The position numbers and the translations under genes were made by a program. This document shows positions 55,250-64,000 of a stretch of DNA of 64,000 nucleotides, piece by piece. The notes beneath the pieces were generated by a model that was not told where the DNA came from, did no database searches, and saw only the letters and a list, made by a program, of their open reading frames with translations. Source of the DNA: Mucilaginibacter sp. 44-25 (GTDB taxonomy: Bacteria > Bacteroidota > Bacteroidia > Sphingobacteriales > Sphingobacteriaceae); the NCBI GenBank assembly GCA_001898335.1, contig MKTS01000001.1, forward strand, positions 682,001 through 746,000. Direction: 5' to 3'. How positions within the stretch are numbered: position 1 is the first letter of the stretch; every line of letters starts with the position of its first letter.

Positions 55250-56059
55250 ATGAATAATTTGCGGTTAAATAATAAATGGATATTGGTTACAGGTGCATCA
55301 TCAGGGCTTGGAAAGGAAATGGCCCGGCAGCTGGCTGCCTTGCATAAAGCCAATTTGATTATTGCCGCCCGCCGTGCGGATAAACTGGAACAACTTAAAG
55401 CCGAACTGGAAAAGAATACCGGTGTGCAAGTAAAAGTTGTAGTGGCCGATCTATCAACCATTGAAGGCGCCGACTATGTTGTTTCAGAAAGTCTTGCTAA
55501 TGGAAAACTTTACGGTGCCATACTTAATGCCGGCGTCACCTACTTTGGCCGCCATAGCAAATTGCCATGGGATAAATTTGAATCCATTTTAAAGACCAAC
55601 GTTATAGGTGTAGTACGCATGACAAACGCTTTGGTCGATCACTTTGATAAAAGTAACCAGGAAGGCGGATTAATGCTGGTATCAAGCATGGCAGGTTTTT
55701 TCCCCGTGCCTTATCAAACGGCATATTCTGCAACAAAAGCGTTTATCAATGCGTTTGGGAATGCATTGCATAACGAACTGACCAACCCTAATTTTTCGAT
55801 AACCATGTTTGCTCCCGGCGGCATAGCTACAGAGATGACGCACGGTGCCGAGTTTGGTGAATTACAGGGCTGGTTAATGCCGGTACAACAAGCTGCAAAA
55901 GAGGCCATACATGCATTTACTACGCGCAAATTCAACTATGTGCCGGGGCTGATGAACCGTTTAGGTAAAATGTTTATGAAGTTTTTACCTGCAAAATTCA
56001 TTGGTGGGCGCATGAGTAAAGTTTATTTGAAATCGTTGTTAAAAAGCGAACAACAATAA
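55250..56059 (+). CDS. SDR family oxidoreductase
   Basis: A 269-residue classical short-chain dehydrogenase: NADP motif TGASSGLG (14-21), NAG (93-95), catalytic S145/S146 and Y159-x-x-x-K163 (YSATKAF). Length and C terminus fit the DltE/17-beta type subgroup. Substrate unknown. It is followed by ogt after six bases. Confidence 0.9.
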   Translation: MNNLRLNNKWILVTGASSGLGKEMARQLAALHKANLIIAARRADKLEQLKAELEKNTGVQVKVVVADLSTIEGADYVVSESLANGKLYGAILNAGVTYFGRHSKLPWDKFESILKTNVIGVVRMTNALVDHFDKSNQEGGLMLVSSMAGFFPVPYQTAYSATKAFINAFGNALHNELTNPNFSITMFAPGGIATEMTHGAEFGELQGWLMPVQQAAKEAIHAFTTRKFNYVPGLMNRLGKMFMKFLPAKFIGGRMSKVYLKSLLKSEQQ

Positions 56060-56065
56060 TAAACA

Positions 56066-56554
56066 ATGGCAGAGGTTTACTATTTGTCGCCCTTAGGCAT
56101 AACGCACATTGTAGAAGAAGATGGATTTATAATAAAAGTATCTATTCGCGATGAGGAAAACCTTACGCCAACAACTACAGAAGTTGCAGTACTTAACCTG
56201 GCCATAAAACAACTGGAGGAATACTTTGCAGGCAGCCGAAAAGAGTTTGATCTGCCATTAAAACAACCGGGCTCTGGTTTTCAGCAAACTGTTTGGCAGG
56301 AATTGCTAAAAATACCATACGGCACAACTATTACTTACGGACAGCAGTCGCAGAAAATGCAAAACCCGCTGGGTATACGTGCAATTGCCGCGGCCAACGG
56401 GCGTAATAATTTATGGATAATTGTGCCATGCCATCGCGTTATTGGCAGCAATGGCAACTTAACAGGGTATGCCGGCGGCTTATGGCGCAAAAAATGGCTG
56501 CTTGAACATGAAGCCAAAGTATGCGGCGTTGGGCAAACTACACTGGCATTTTAG
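56066..56554 (+). CDS. ogt: Methylated-DNA-protein-cysteine methyltransferase
   Basis: A 162-residue O6-alkylguanine transferase: active site IVPCHRVIG (C122), HTH part IPYGTTITYGQ, and the conserved GYAGGLWRKKWLLEHE. Single-turnover repair of O6-methylguanine; no Ada N-terminal domain. In an operon with the SDR gene. Its 3' end overlaps the convergent hybrid kinase gene by 17 bases. Confidence 0.93.
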   Translation: MAEVYYLSPLGITHIVEEDGFIIKVSIRDEENLTPTTTEVAVLNLAIKQLEEYFAGSRKEFDLPLKQPGSGFQQTVWQELLKIPYGTTITYGQQSQKMQNPLGIRAIAAANGRNNLWIIVPCHRVIGSNGNLTGYAGGLWRKKWLLEHEAKVCGVGQTTLAF

Positions 56555-58487
56555 GCATAATCCTTCCCTTCAAAAGCTTACTTATTTTATTATGTAGCTC
56601 CTCTGCCTCAAATGGCTTAGGTAACACATCATTCATACCCGAAGAAATAGCCTCTACCTGCTCATGCTCAAATGCCGAAGCAGACAATGAAATGATGGGT
56701 ATGCTACGCTTCGGCTCCTCAAAATCCATACGTATAATGCGCGCTGTTTGGTAGCCATTTAATGCCGGCATATGGGTGTCCATCAGTATCAGGTCAAAAT
56801 CCTGCTCTTTTAATTTTTCAATGGCCTTGTAACCATTATCAGCCACCTCAAACTCAATATTCCAATCTTTAAGCATTTTGGTAACCATAAACTGGTTAAT
56901 CATATTATCTTCAGCCACCAGCACCCTCGTACCAACAAAAGGTGCAAGTTTGGAGCTTTTTTTTATAACCTTGGGCTCGGTAACCCGTTGAGAGATGGTA
57001 AACCAGTTAGTAAAATTGAATATACTCCCCTCACCTACCTTACTACTCACTGTAAGGTCACCGCCTTTAAGCTCGACTAATCGTTTAACTATGGTTAATC
57101 CCAAACCTGTGCCACCATATTTATTCGCAGTATCATCTTCAGCTTGCTCAAAAGATTCGAAAATACGACTAAGGCGGGCTTGCGGTATACCTATACCTGT
57201 ATCTTCCACACTAAACTTTAGCTTCACCTTACTATCCTCTGTCTTTTGCAATACAGATACTATAAGTTTTACATGCCCCCTATCGGTAAATTTGATAGCA
57301 TTACTTAACAGGTTCATCAGTATCTGATTTAAACGCAATGAGTCTAAAAGCAATGTTTCAGGTACATCATTATCTATTTCAAGTAGAAATTCTAAATTTT
57401 TCTCGTCGGCCTGATATTTCAGCAAGCCATGTACTGAATTAATAATGCTGCGTACGTTATTAGGTGTAGGTATAATACTAAATTTACCCGCCTCTATTTT
57501 TGACAAGTCAAGTACATCGTTAATTACCCCAAGCAATGATTTTGAAGATGTTTCCAGCATACTAAGCAAATTTTTTTGCTGGTCATTTATCGGAGTTTTA
57601 TACAGCAAATTGGTAAGGCCAATAATACCGTTAACAGGGGTACGTAATTCATGGCTCATGTTTGCCAAAAATGCTTCTTTTACTTTTTTACCGTATTCGG
57701 CCGCTTCCTTTGATTTGATAAGTTGTTGCTGATAACTCTTTTGGGGCGAGATATCACTGATATTCATAAAAATGGTGCGAGCCCGGTAAGATATCCTGCA
57801 CCCAGTCCATATAACGCTCTTATTAAAAGTATTGAACTGAAATTCTGCTACAGACATGGCTACGTTATCTTTTATAATTTCACCAAGTTTTTTCCGAAAA
57901 GCCGTCTGATCTCCCTCTGTTGCAAAATCAACGATACTTTTACCTAAAGCCTCATCTGCAGTGTACCCTAAGATAGTTTCCACAGCCGGATTAATGCTCT
58001 TTATTCTCAGATTATCAGCGTTAACTGAACATATAATGTCCGCACTGTTTCTTACCACCATAGCGTAATTCTGCAATTCGTCATTTTTATGCTTAATTTC
58101 CTCCTGCGTGCGGGCGAGCTGTATAAACGCGTCAACCTTTGCTGATGTTATGTAAGGATCAAGCGGCTTATAAAGATAATCTACGGCACCAGCGCCAAAA
58201 CCTTTAACAGCATACCTGGCTTCCTTAGATATTGCGGTGACAAATATTACCATAATATCTTTGGTGCGAGGGTTGGACTTTAGCATTTCTACCAGCTCAA
58301 AACCATCCATTTCTGGCATCTGTACATCTACCAATGCTATCGATATGTGGTTTTCCCAAGCTATTTTTAACGCGTCGTTAGGCGAAGTAGTGGTAAAAAG
58401 TTTAATATCATTACGCTTAAGAAGTGCTTCAAGAGCAATAATATTCTCCTCTTTATCATCAACAATCAGGATATTGACAGGATTCAT
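56538..58487 (-). CDS. REC-PAS-HisKA-HATPase-REC hybrid signalling protein
   Basis: A 649-residue soluble hybrid kinase: N-terminal receiver (about 4-120, D54 in VDVQMPEMDG), PAS (about 138-255), HisKA with H279 (ANMSHELRTP), HATPase (about 385-505, DTGIGIP, GGTGLGL) and C-terminal receiver (about 520-640, D570 in LMDTHMPALNG). It receives phosphate from an upstream partner, very likely the 1147-residue kinase of the same operon, and passes it on. No DNA-binding domain. Last gene of the kinase-cheR-cheB-kinase operon. Confidence 0.93.
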   Translation of the reverse strand: MNPVNILIVDDKEENIIALEALLKRNDIKLFTTTSPNDALKIAWENHISIALVDVQMPEMDGFELVEMLKSNPRTKDIMVIFVTAISKEARYAVKGFGAGAVDYLYKPLDPYITSAKVDAFIQLARTQEEIKHKNDELQNYAMVVRNSADIICSVNADNLRIKSINPAVETILGYTADEALGKSIVDFATEGDQTAFRKKLGEIIKDNVAMSVAEFQFNTFNKSVIWTGCRISYRARTIFMNISDISPQKSYQQQLIKSKEAAEYGKKVKEAFLANMSHELRTPVNGIIGLTNLLYKTPINDQQKNLLSMLETSSKSLLGVINDVLDLSKIEAGKFSIIPTPNNVRSIINSVHGLLKYQADEKNLEFLLEIDNDVPETLLLDSLRLNQILMNLLSNAIKFTDRGHVKLIVSVLQKTEDSKVKLKFSVEDTGIGIPQARLSRIFESFEQAEDDTANKYGGTGLGLTIVKRLVELKGGDLTVSSKVGEGSIFNFTNWFTISQRVTEPKVIKKSSKLAPFVGTRVLVAEDNMINQFMVTKMLKDWNIEFEVADNGYKAIEKLKEQDFDLILMDTHMPALNGYQTARIIRMDFEEPKRSIPIISLSASAFEHEQVEAISSGMNDVLPKPFEAEELHNKISKLLKGRIMPKMPV

Positions 58488-58494
58488 TTATAAA

Positions 58495-59094
58495 TCAGGT
58501 ATCAGGTGGTGTTTCTAATAATTTAAAAATATCAGTTGTTGAGAGTACATATTCTGCTGCGTGCATATCAATGGCTGATTGGGGCATTTCAGTCATTTCT
58601 GCTTCAACGGGGTTTTGTGCAATTGTTAACGCTCCGCTTTGACGCAATTTCAACAATCCTGACGCTCCGTCCTGGTTTGCGCCCGAAAACAGGATGGCGG
58701 TAACCTGGTCTTTAAATATTTCAGCCACACTCTCAAAGGTTACATCTATAGATGGTTTTGAAAACCATACCGCCTCTGATACGTCCAGGCTAAAAAATCC
58801 CTGTTTCTCAACAAGTGTGTGATAATTTGCAGGTGCTACGTAAATTGTGTTTATCGCTATCGGCTCCTTATCACTAATTTCTCTAAGGCACATACGGCTG
58901 TTTTCAGCAAACAGTTTTTCAATTTCGCTGAAAAAATTTTTTTTACGATGAATAATAATAATTACTGTTTTGGAACATTTGGCCGGTAGCAATTTTACTA
59001 TACGGTATAACAATTTAAATGAACCTGCCGAGCCACCCAGAAGTAATATTCGAGAGCTTTGCCAACGTTGGATTATATGATCATCAAGAGCCAA
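58495..59094 (-). CDS. CheB-type methylesterase domain protein
   Basis: A 199-residue protein with only the CheB catalytic domain: triad S22 (GGSAGS), H49 (IIIHRKK) and D142 (ANQDGASGL). The receiver domain of chemotaxis CheB is absent. It would remove methyl groups from glutamates of a receptor. It overlaps cheR by 11 bases. No chemoreceptor, CheW or CheA gene is near, so the target may be the coiled-coil or membrane region of the neighbouring kinase. Confidence 0.9.
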   Translation of the reverse strand: MALDDHIIQRWQSSRILLLGGSAGSFKLLYRIVKLLPAKCSKTVIIIIHRKKNFFSEIEKLFAENSRMCLREISDKEPIAINTIYVAPANYHTLVEKQGFFSLDVSEAVWFSKPSIDVTFESVAEIFKDQVTAILFSGANQDGASGLLKLRQSGALTIAQNPVEAEMTEMPQSAIDMHAAEYVLSTTDIFKLLETPPDT

Positions 59095-59914
59095 TTTTTT
59101 GGTATATATTTTCTTTTTGATTGATCACCTTGAACTTTTTGCGAAAAATATCTGAACGAATAGTTTCTTTATTTCCAAGACACAGGTAACCAAGCGGGCA
59201 TAGGCTGTTATAAAATAAATCGAGAATACGATGTTGCAGTTCTGTTTCAAAGTAGATGAATACGTTACGGCAACTTATTAATTGAAATTCGTTGAATACC
59301 GTATCAGAAATAAGGTTGTGAACAGAAAATAATGTATTCTGCTTTAGCTCACTATGTATGGCTGCAGCGTCATACATCATAGTAAAATGATCAGTTAAAG
59401 ACCCTGGCAACCCGGTAAATAAATAGTTTTCGGCGTAACTTTTTATTTTACGCAAGCTGTAAATACCTTTTTTGGCATAGTTTAACACCTCTGTATTAAT
59501 ATCTGTACCATATATAAAAGAACGCTTCAACAACTTTTCTTCATTCAACAATATGGCAAGTGAATAGGCCTCTTCTCCCGTTGAACAACCGGCACACCAA
59601 ACCTTAATATGCTGATAAGTGGATAAATAGGGTATTACCTGGGTATGTAAAGATTTGTAAAAAGCCGGGTCGCGAAACATCTCTGTAACGTTTACCGTAA
59701 TTTCTTCCAAAAACTCCTGAAAGAAATTAGGATCATTTATCAACAGATGCTTTAGGTCATAAAACTCCAGCTTCTTGATCATCATTACCCGGGCAATGCG
59801 CCTCCTGAATGAAGCTTCGGTGTAATCGCTGAAATCAAATCCGTGTATTTTTTTTACAATATCAATCAGTTCTGTTAACTGGGCATCTGTTAAGCTCTCT
59901 TTAGCATCAGGCAT
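59084..59914 (-). CDS. CheR-type protein-glutamate methyltransferase
   Basis: A 276-residue CheR: helical N-terminal domain (about 10-85, Arg-rich YTEASFRRRIARVM) and SAM-binding domain (about 90-275) with VWCAGCSTGEEAYSLAI and ISCRNVFIYF. It methylates receptor glutamates using SAM. It starts 13 bases after the 1147-residue kinase gene and overlaps cheB by 11 bases. No flagellar or gliding gene is in the window, so the module probably tunes this kinase pathway. Confidence 0.92.
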   Translation of the reverse strand: MPDAKESLTDAQLTELIDIVKKIHGFDFSDYTEASFRRRIARVMMIKKLEFYDLKHLLINDPNFFQEFLEEITVNVTEMFRDPAFYKSLHTQVIPYLSTYQHIKVWCAGCSTGEEAYSLAILLNEEKLLKRSFIYGTDINTEVLNYAKKGIYSLRKIKSYAENYLFTGLPGSLTDHFTMMYDAAAIHSELKQNTLFSVHNLISDTVFNEFQLISCRNVFIYFETELQHRILDLFYNSLCPLGYLCLGNKETIRSDIFRKKFKVINQKENIYQKIGS

Positions 59915-59927
59915 ATTCTTCTATCAA

Positions 59928-62900
59928 CTATCCGTCGAGCCATAATTGCATTAAGGATATTAGCCTGTCCATATCTACCGGCTTAGTGATATAGTCATTA
60001 GCCCCGGCCGCAATACACTTTTCGCGGTCATCCTTCATGGCCTTTGCGGTTAAGGCAATAACAGGAAGTTTTGCCCATTTGTTTTGCTTTCTTATTTGTC
60101 TTGTTGCTTCGTAACCATCCATTTTAGGCATCATGATATCCATGAGTACAATCTCAATATCGGTTACTTCTTCCAGTTTAGCAAGCGCCTCTTCCCCATC
60201 ATTAGCGATCTCAACAACCAGGTCATAGGTTTCAAGAGCGCTGCTCAATGCAAAAATATTGCGCATGTCATCATCTACAATAAGTACTTTTTTACCCTTA
60301 ATAGCATCTTTTCCTTTAGTGGTCATTTTTTGTTTCGGCTGATTATTGTTAACGGCTTGCGGGGTATTTTCACTTATTTTATTTAAAAAGAGATTCACTT
60401 CATCAATTAACCTGTCAGATGACTTGCTTGTTTTTACAACCATAGCATTTGCGTATTGCATTAAGCGGTTAACTGAGGTTTTATCCAGTTCCATTGCTGT
60501 GTTAATAATAACCGGCAAAGAAATAAACTTATCAACCGCTTTGATCTTATCCAGCAGGTCGAGCCCGGATATGTCAGGCAGATTAAGGTCTAATATTACA
60601 CACTGGTATTCATGTTCCTGCAGCATTTTAAAAGCCGTTTCTCCATCAAAAGCCTGATCTACAGTTATCCCTTGGCTCTGCATCAGATCTTTTAATGCCT
60701 GGCTTTGTGCCTTATGGTCTTCAACCAATAGTATTTGTGTAAATTTAGTACCACTGCGAGCCATAATATCACCGAATAACTTATCAAGCGTTTCGGTATC
60801 TACAGGCTTTTTAAGGAAACTTATCGCCCCTTCTTTTCGCACTCGGTTAGCGGCAGCTTCGCCCGCAGACATCAGGTGCACAGGGATGTGCGCGGTTGCT
60901 TCGTCCTGCTTTAGCTCTTTTAATATTTGCCAGCCATCCTTTCCTGGTAGCATAATATCTAATATCACAGCATCGGGCTGCTGCTCTTTTATCACCTCAA
61001 AAGCATTGGTTCCTTCGTTAACCATTACTGGTTCAAAACCATGATCACGGGCGTAGTCCTGTAAAATAATCGCAAAATTAGGATCATCCTCAACAATCAC
61101 TACAAATGGATCACGCTCTGTATCCGCTGTTTTTTGAGCAGCAGGTTGCGAAGTACTTGCCCGCGACATAGGTTGATAAGTTTCAACTGTTGGCACTACA
61201 TCTTCTTCACTGCTTTCAAACTTCATTTCAAAAGGCAAAGTAAGTACAAATTCGCTGCCAACACCAGGCTCGCTCGTAAGTGTAATATAACCACCCAATA
61301 ACGCGGCTAACTCCCTGCTAATGGATAAACCGAGACCTGTACCGCCATACTTACGACTGGTAGAACCATCAGCCTGCTGGAAAGCTTCAAATATGATACG
61401 TTGTTTATCTGCCGGTATGCCTATGCCGCTATCCTTGATTTTAAAGCTTACTGTTTTAGGACGTGGCCCTGCTACAGCTGTTACGCTGATACTGCCACCC
61501 TCAGGAGTGAATTTAAAAGCATTCGACAGCAAGTTTTTGATCACTTGTTCTACCCTAACCTTATCGGTACTAATCGCTTGCGGAACATCAGACGATCCGG
61601 TTTTAAAGTCGATCTTTTTATTTATAGCAACCTCGGCGAACAATGATTGCATATCGCTCAATACCTCAGATATGCTTACATCTTCGGTTTGCATATCTAA
61701 TTTACCCGACTCAATTTTCGACAGGTCGAGAATATCATTGATCAATGTAAGCAAATCATTACCAGCATTAAATATTACGCTGGCATACTTGATCTGATCT
61801 TCAGAAAGGTTAGCCGGTTTATTATCTTTGAGTATGCGCGCCAGTACCAATATACTATTTAATGGCGTGCGCAGCTCATGGCTCATGTTAGCCAGGAATT
61901 CTGATTTGTACCTGCCTGTTGTTTCCAGCTCATTTGCTTTTTGAGTGATAGACTGGCGTGCTTCCTCTATTGCCTGGTTCTTTTCTTCTAAAAGACTTGC
62001 TTTCTCTTCCAGTTCTGCATTAATAGTACGTAATTCTTCCTGCTGAACGCGTAACTCTTCCTCTGATGCCTGCAGCATTTCGGTTTTGTTCATGAGCTCC
62101 TCATTGGTAACGCGCATTTCTTCCTGCTGCGCTTCCAATTCCTCAGCCTGCTGTTGAGTTTCCTCAAACAGGTCATGCATAATGGTGCGTGCCTGAGCCG
62201 TATTTACGGCAATTGCAATATCATTTGCCACACGCTCTATGTAATCTTTTACATGTGCAGGTATTTGGCCACTAAAACCCAGTTCTAAAACACCTTTGAG
62301 CTTTTTATCAAAAAGGAATGGAACAATGAAAGTTTCTATAGACCCATCCTGAATGATTGACGATTCAATTTGTAAACCATCATTAAGTCTACCGCTGATA
62401 ATTGCCGACTTTTCGTCTTTAGCAGCTTGCCCTACCCAGCCTTCAGAAATACGAATGGTCTGCTTGATTTTATCCGGATCTGAAAACGCGTATGAGGCAT
62501 GAAGTTCAAGTATTTCCTCACTCTCATTTAGTAGATACATGGTACCCGTAAGCGCACCCGAGTATCTGCTAAGCTCGGTAAGGATGTTGTTACTTAATTC
62601 CTTTTCGCTTTGCTGCCCCTGCATCTTATCGTTAAGAACAGCGGTTCCGGTGAGCAGCCAATTTTTGGCTTCATTTTCCTCAAGTACTTTTTCAAGTTCT
62701 ATATTGGCAAGTCTTATTTCTTCCTCAATTTTTTTCTGCCTGTTGAAAGTAGCCTGAATGTAGTAAAACATCAGGATAACGATGGCCATAAACAGTATGC
62801 AGCCAATTACAATAACTATAATTGCCTGCCGGGATGCTCTTTCAGAAGCGGCTTTCCTTTCATCAAGCAAAGAGTTCTCTGAATTAACTAAACGGTTATT

Positions 62901-63371
62901 GATACCGCGTATACTATCCATGTTCTGCTTTCCGCCCAAAAACATCTTATGAGCCACCATATACTCAAGGCCCATTTTATCGCGTGTATCAATGTTGTTT
63001 TTTAAAACCTGCAACTGCCGATTTACAAGGTCCTTCAACGTATCAATACGCTTAGTCTGTGCCGGGTTATCAGAAACCAGGTTACTCAGTTGGTATAAAT
63101 TTTCGGTTATACGAGGTACCGCGGAGTTATAAGGATCAAGAAAAGCTTTATTAGCTGTTGCGCCGTAACCCCGCATACCAGTTTCACCATCAATAAGAAG
63201 TTGCAGTATCTCATTGGAGGTTTTAATAACCTTTTGGGTGTGATTGACCCATACGGTATCATCCTCTAATTGCTTTATACTGCTAAATGAGAGTATGCCA
63301 ACTAATAACACAAGCAAAACGGATATACCAAAACCCGTTAGGACCTGGTTACGAAAAGAAAGCTTGAACAT
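59928..63371 (-). CDS. CHASE3-GAF hybrid histidine kinase with three receivers
   Basis: A 1147-residue sensor: helix (10-31), CHASE3 domain outside (about 35-178), helix (183-205), GAF (about 255-395), a long signalling coiled coil (about 400-485 with EELRVQQEELRTINAELEE pieces), HisKA with H498 (ANMSHELRTP), HATPase (about 600-712: GIGIPADK, GGTGLGLSI), receivers REC1 (D805), REC2 (D928) and REC3 (D1078). It starts the operon with cheR, cheB and the second hybrid kinase; the Gln/Glu pairs in the coiled coil could be methylation sites for CheR/CheB. A promoter-like pair lies upstream. Confidence 0.94.
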   Translation of the reverse strand: MFKLSFRNQVLTGFGISVLLVLLVGILSFSSIKQLEDDTVWVNHTQKVIKTSNEILQLLIDGETGMRGYGATANKAFLDPYNSAVPRITENLYQLSNLVSDNPAQTKRIDTLKDLVNRQLQVLKNNIDTRDKMGLEYMVAHKMFLGGKQNMDSIRGINNRLVNSENSLLDERKAASERASRQAIIVIVIGCILFMAIVILMFYYIQATFNRQKKIEEEIRLANIELEKVLEENEAKNWLLTGTAVLNDKMQGQQSEKELSNNILTELSRYSGALTGTMYLLNESEEILELHASYAFSDPDKIKQTIRISEGWVGQAAKDEKSAIISGRLNDGLQIESSIIQDGSIETFIVPFLFDKKLKGVLELGFSGQIPAHVKDYIERVANDIAIAVNTAQARTIMHDLFEETQQQAEELEAQQEEMRVTNEELMNKTEMLQASEEELRVQQEELRTINAELEEKASLLEEKNQAIEEARQSITQKANELETTGRYKSEFLANMSHELRTPLNSILVLARILKDNKPANLSEDQIKYASVIFNAGNDLLTLINDILDLSKIESGKLDMQTEDVSISEVLSDMQSLFAEVAINKKIDFKTGSSDVPQAISTDKVRVEQVIKNLLSNAFKFTPEGGSISVTAVAGPRPKTVSFKIKDSGIGIPADKQRIIFEAFQQADGSTSRKYGGTGLGLSISRELAALLGGYITLTSEPGVGSEFVLTLPFEMKFESSEEDVVPTVETYQPMSRASTSQPAAQKTADTERDPFVVIVEDDPNFAIILQDYARDHGFEPVMVNEGTNAFEVIKEQQPDAVILDIMLPGKDGWQILKELKQDEATAHIPVHLMSAGEAAANRVRKEGAISFLKKPVDTETLDKLFGDIMARSGTKFTQILLVEDHKAQSQALKDLMQSQGITVDQAFDGETAFKMLQEHEYQCVILDLNLPDISGLDLLDKIKAVDKFISLPVIINTAMELDKTSVNRLMQYANAMVVKTSKSSDRLIDEVNLFLNKISENTPQAVNNNQPKQKMTTKGKDAIKGKKVLIVDDDMRNIFALSSALETYDLVVEIANDGEEALAKLEEVTDIEIVLMDIMMPKMDGYEATRQIRKQNKWAKLPVIALTAKAMKDDREKCIAAGANDYITKPVDMDRLISLMQLWLDG

Positions 63372-63395
63372 AGGTTAGATTTGGTTATAGTAGTG

Positions 63396-63425
63396 CAAAT
63401 ATGTTAAAATAAATGTGTACACAAA
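63396..63425 (-). promoter_or_regulatory. Promoter of the signalling operon
   Basis: On the minus strand TTTG (63425-63422), an 18-base spacer, then CATATTTG (63403-63396), one base off TAnnTTTG. The start would be about 20 bases before the ATG at 63371. Confidence 0.55.
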
Positions 63426-63466
63426 ACACTTTCAGCACAACAAATACGCAGATAGCAAATTTTAAA

Positions 63467-63883
63467 TTACTGTATGTTAACAACTTTTCTAAAACCTGTA
63501 GCACCCGCAAGTGAAACTAAAGCGCCGGCAAATAGCAAATACCACCCCCACTTGAAGGCTATTTGTCGTGATAGAAAGCCACTGATGCCCTTAAACGGTA
63601 TAAAGCCAAAAGTTGTTTTTACCTTAAACACAGCGGCTATAAACAATAAGGTTACTAAAGCAACAGAAGCCCAGGCAGCAATACGTATTACTTTTGCCTG
63701 GTTGAGTACGGTGCAAAGTATACCAATTACCCCAACCAGCAGCAACGCCATACCATAGGGCTGGTTAAGCTCGTAAACATTCATATTGAACAAATGAAAC
63801 GGCCTTAACAATGGGCAAAAGGTAGCTACAATCAATATAATAAAGCCGAGCAGAGCTAATAATGAAGGAAGGCGCATAAACAA
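63467..63883 (-). CDS. Unknown four-helix membrane protein
   Basis: A 138-residue protein with four hydrophobic segments (about 5-25, 42-62, 70-92, 108-130) and short loops. No motif recognised. It is separate from the kinase operon by about 95 bases and follows a partial gene on the same strand. The helix pattern is typical of small integral membrane proteins. Confidence 0.65.
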   Translation of the reverse strand: MFMRLPSLLALLGFIILIVATFCPLLRPFHLFNMNVYELNQPYGMALLLVGVIGILCTVLNQAKVIRIAAWASVALVTLLFIAAVFKVKTTFGFIPFKGISGFLSRQIAFKWGWYLLFAGALVSLAGATGFRKVVNIQ

Positions 63884-63897
63884 AGCGAGAATTAAAT

Positions 63898-64000
63898 TTA
63901 TTGCCTAATTTCCATTTTATCTGCAAAATGAGCACAATAATCGCGCAGATCTTCTACAATATTATTTTCGCCCGTTGCCCGCAGAAAGGTATCGCCCATA
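63898..64000 (-). CDS. C-terminal end of a partial gene, unknown
   Basis: The minus strand reads in frame to TAA (63900-63898), giving the tail GDTFLRATGENNIVEDLRDY and CAHFADKMEIRQ. The start lies beyond the window. The frame is open to the edge and the sequence looks protein-like. I do not recognise the family. It is only 14 bases from the four-helix membrane protein gene. Confidence 0.45.
   Translation of the reverse strand, partial: MGDTFLRATGENNIVEDLRDYCAHFADKMEIRQ

Overview
The window is chromosomal DNA from a Bacteroidota bacterium, most likely family Sphingobacteriaceae (a Mucilaginibacter/Pedobacter-type genome; genus inferred from gene content and from memory of related genomes, not proven). 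Support: promoters of the Bacteroidota type (TTTG / TAnnTTTG, for example 5199-5231 and 34330-34360), almost no Shine-Dalgarno sequences, a phylum-typical LptD, CcsA-type cytochrome c biogenesis proteins, a CxxxY-type CcmE, and many intergenic inverted repeats built from short AT-rich words. Most of the window is ordinary housekeeping DNA without prophage, insertion sequence, CRISPR or tRNA/rRNA genes.

Layout. 1-4 kb: 3' part of an SRPBCC protein gene, then the thrS-infC-rpmI-rplT translation operon on the minus strand, with infC starting at TTG. 4-9.3 kb: a sulfur amino acid region: a cystathionine gamma-synthase/lyase-like gene, then a strong promoter, a SAM-I riboswitch, a short unlisted ORF ending in a Cys/Met run (DCMCMCCCCC-stop), hairpins, and the metY-metX-hom operon. 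9.4-16.2 kb: a GT87-type membrane protein, then lptD-cinA-E2 acyltransferase on the minus strand. 16.3-18.2 kb: amidase and MCE/MlaD genes. 18.3-21.6 kb: phoH-purC-STAS-rnz. 21.7-33.3 kb: SAM hydrolase, ABC exporter, beta-CASP nuclease, LutA-like protein, MFS protein, RNase R, polyprenyl synthetase, M1 peptidase. 33.5-36.3 kb: rpmA (with a long acidic/Lys/Ala tail), rplU, an unknown gene and a dicarboxylate symporter. 36.4-40.2 kb: an unknown gene, ECF sigma factor, membrane protein, GNAT; a degenerate GIY-YIG gene facing a LexA-like XRE-S24 regulator; a Spy-like protein. 40.3-45.5 kb: bioF-bioD, 3-hydroxyacyl-CoA dehydrogenase, mutS. 45.6-55.1 kb: phytanoyl-CoA dioxygenase-like gene and a cytochrome c maturation locus (ccmB, a carboxypeptidase-regulatory-domain protein, ccmC, ccmD, gdhA, then ccmE and ccsA/ccmF), interrupted by an unknown gene and a Flavo-1-like RNA element. 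55.2-64 kb: SDR, ogt, a four-gene CheB/CheR/hybrid kinase signalling operon, and a membrane protein.

The most interesting signal is the metY leader (5199-5634). A SAM-sensing riboswitch is followed by a translated-looking 37-codon ORF whose last nine sense codons are seven Cys and two Met, then by mutually exclusive hairpins before metY. This looks like a two-input attenuator that reads SAM directly and Cys/Met charging through a ribosome. The second theme is the number of unrelated-word inverted repeats between genes, one of which has become the C-terminal coding sequence of the CcsA/CcmF protein.
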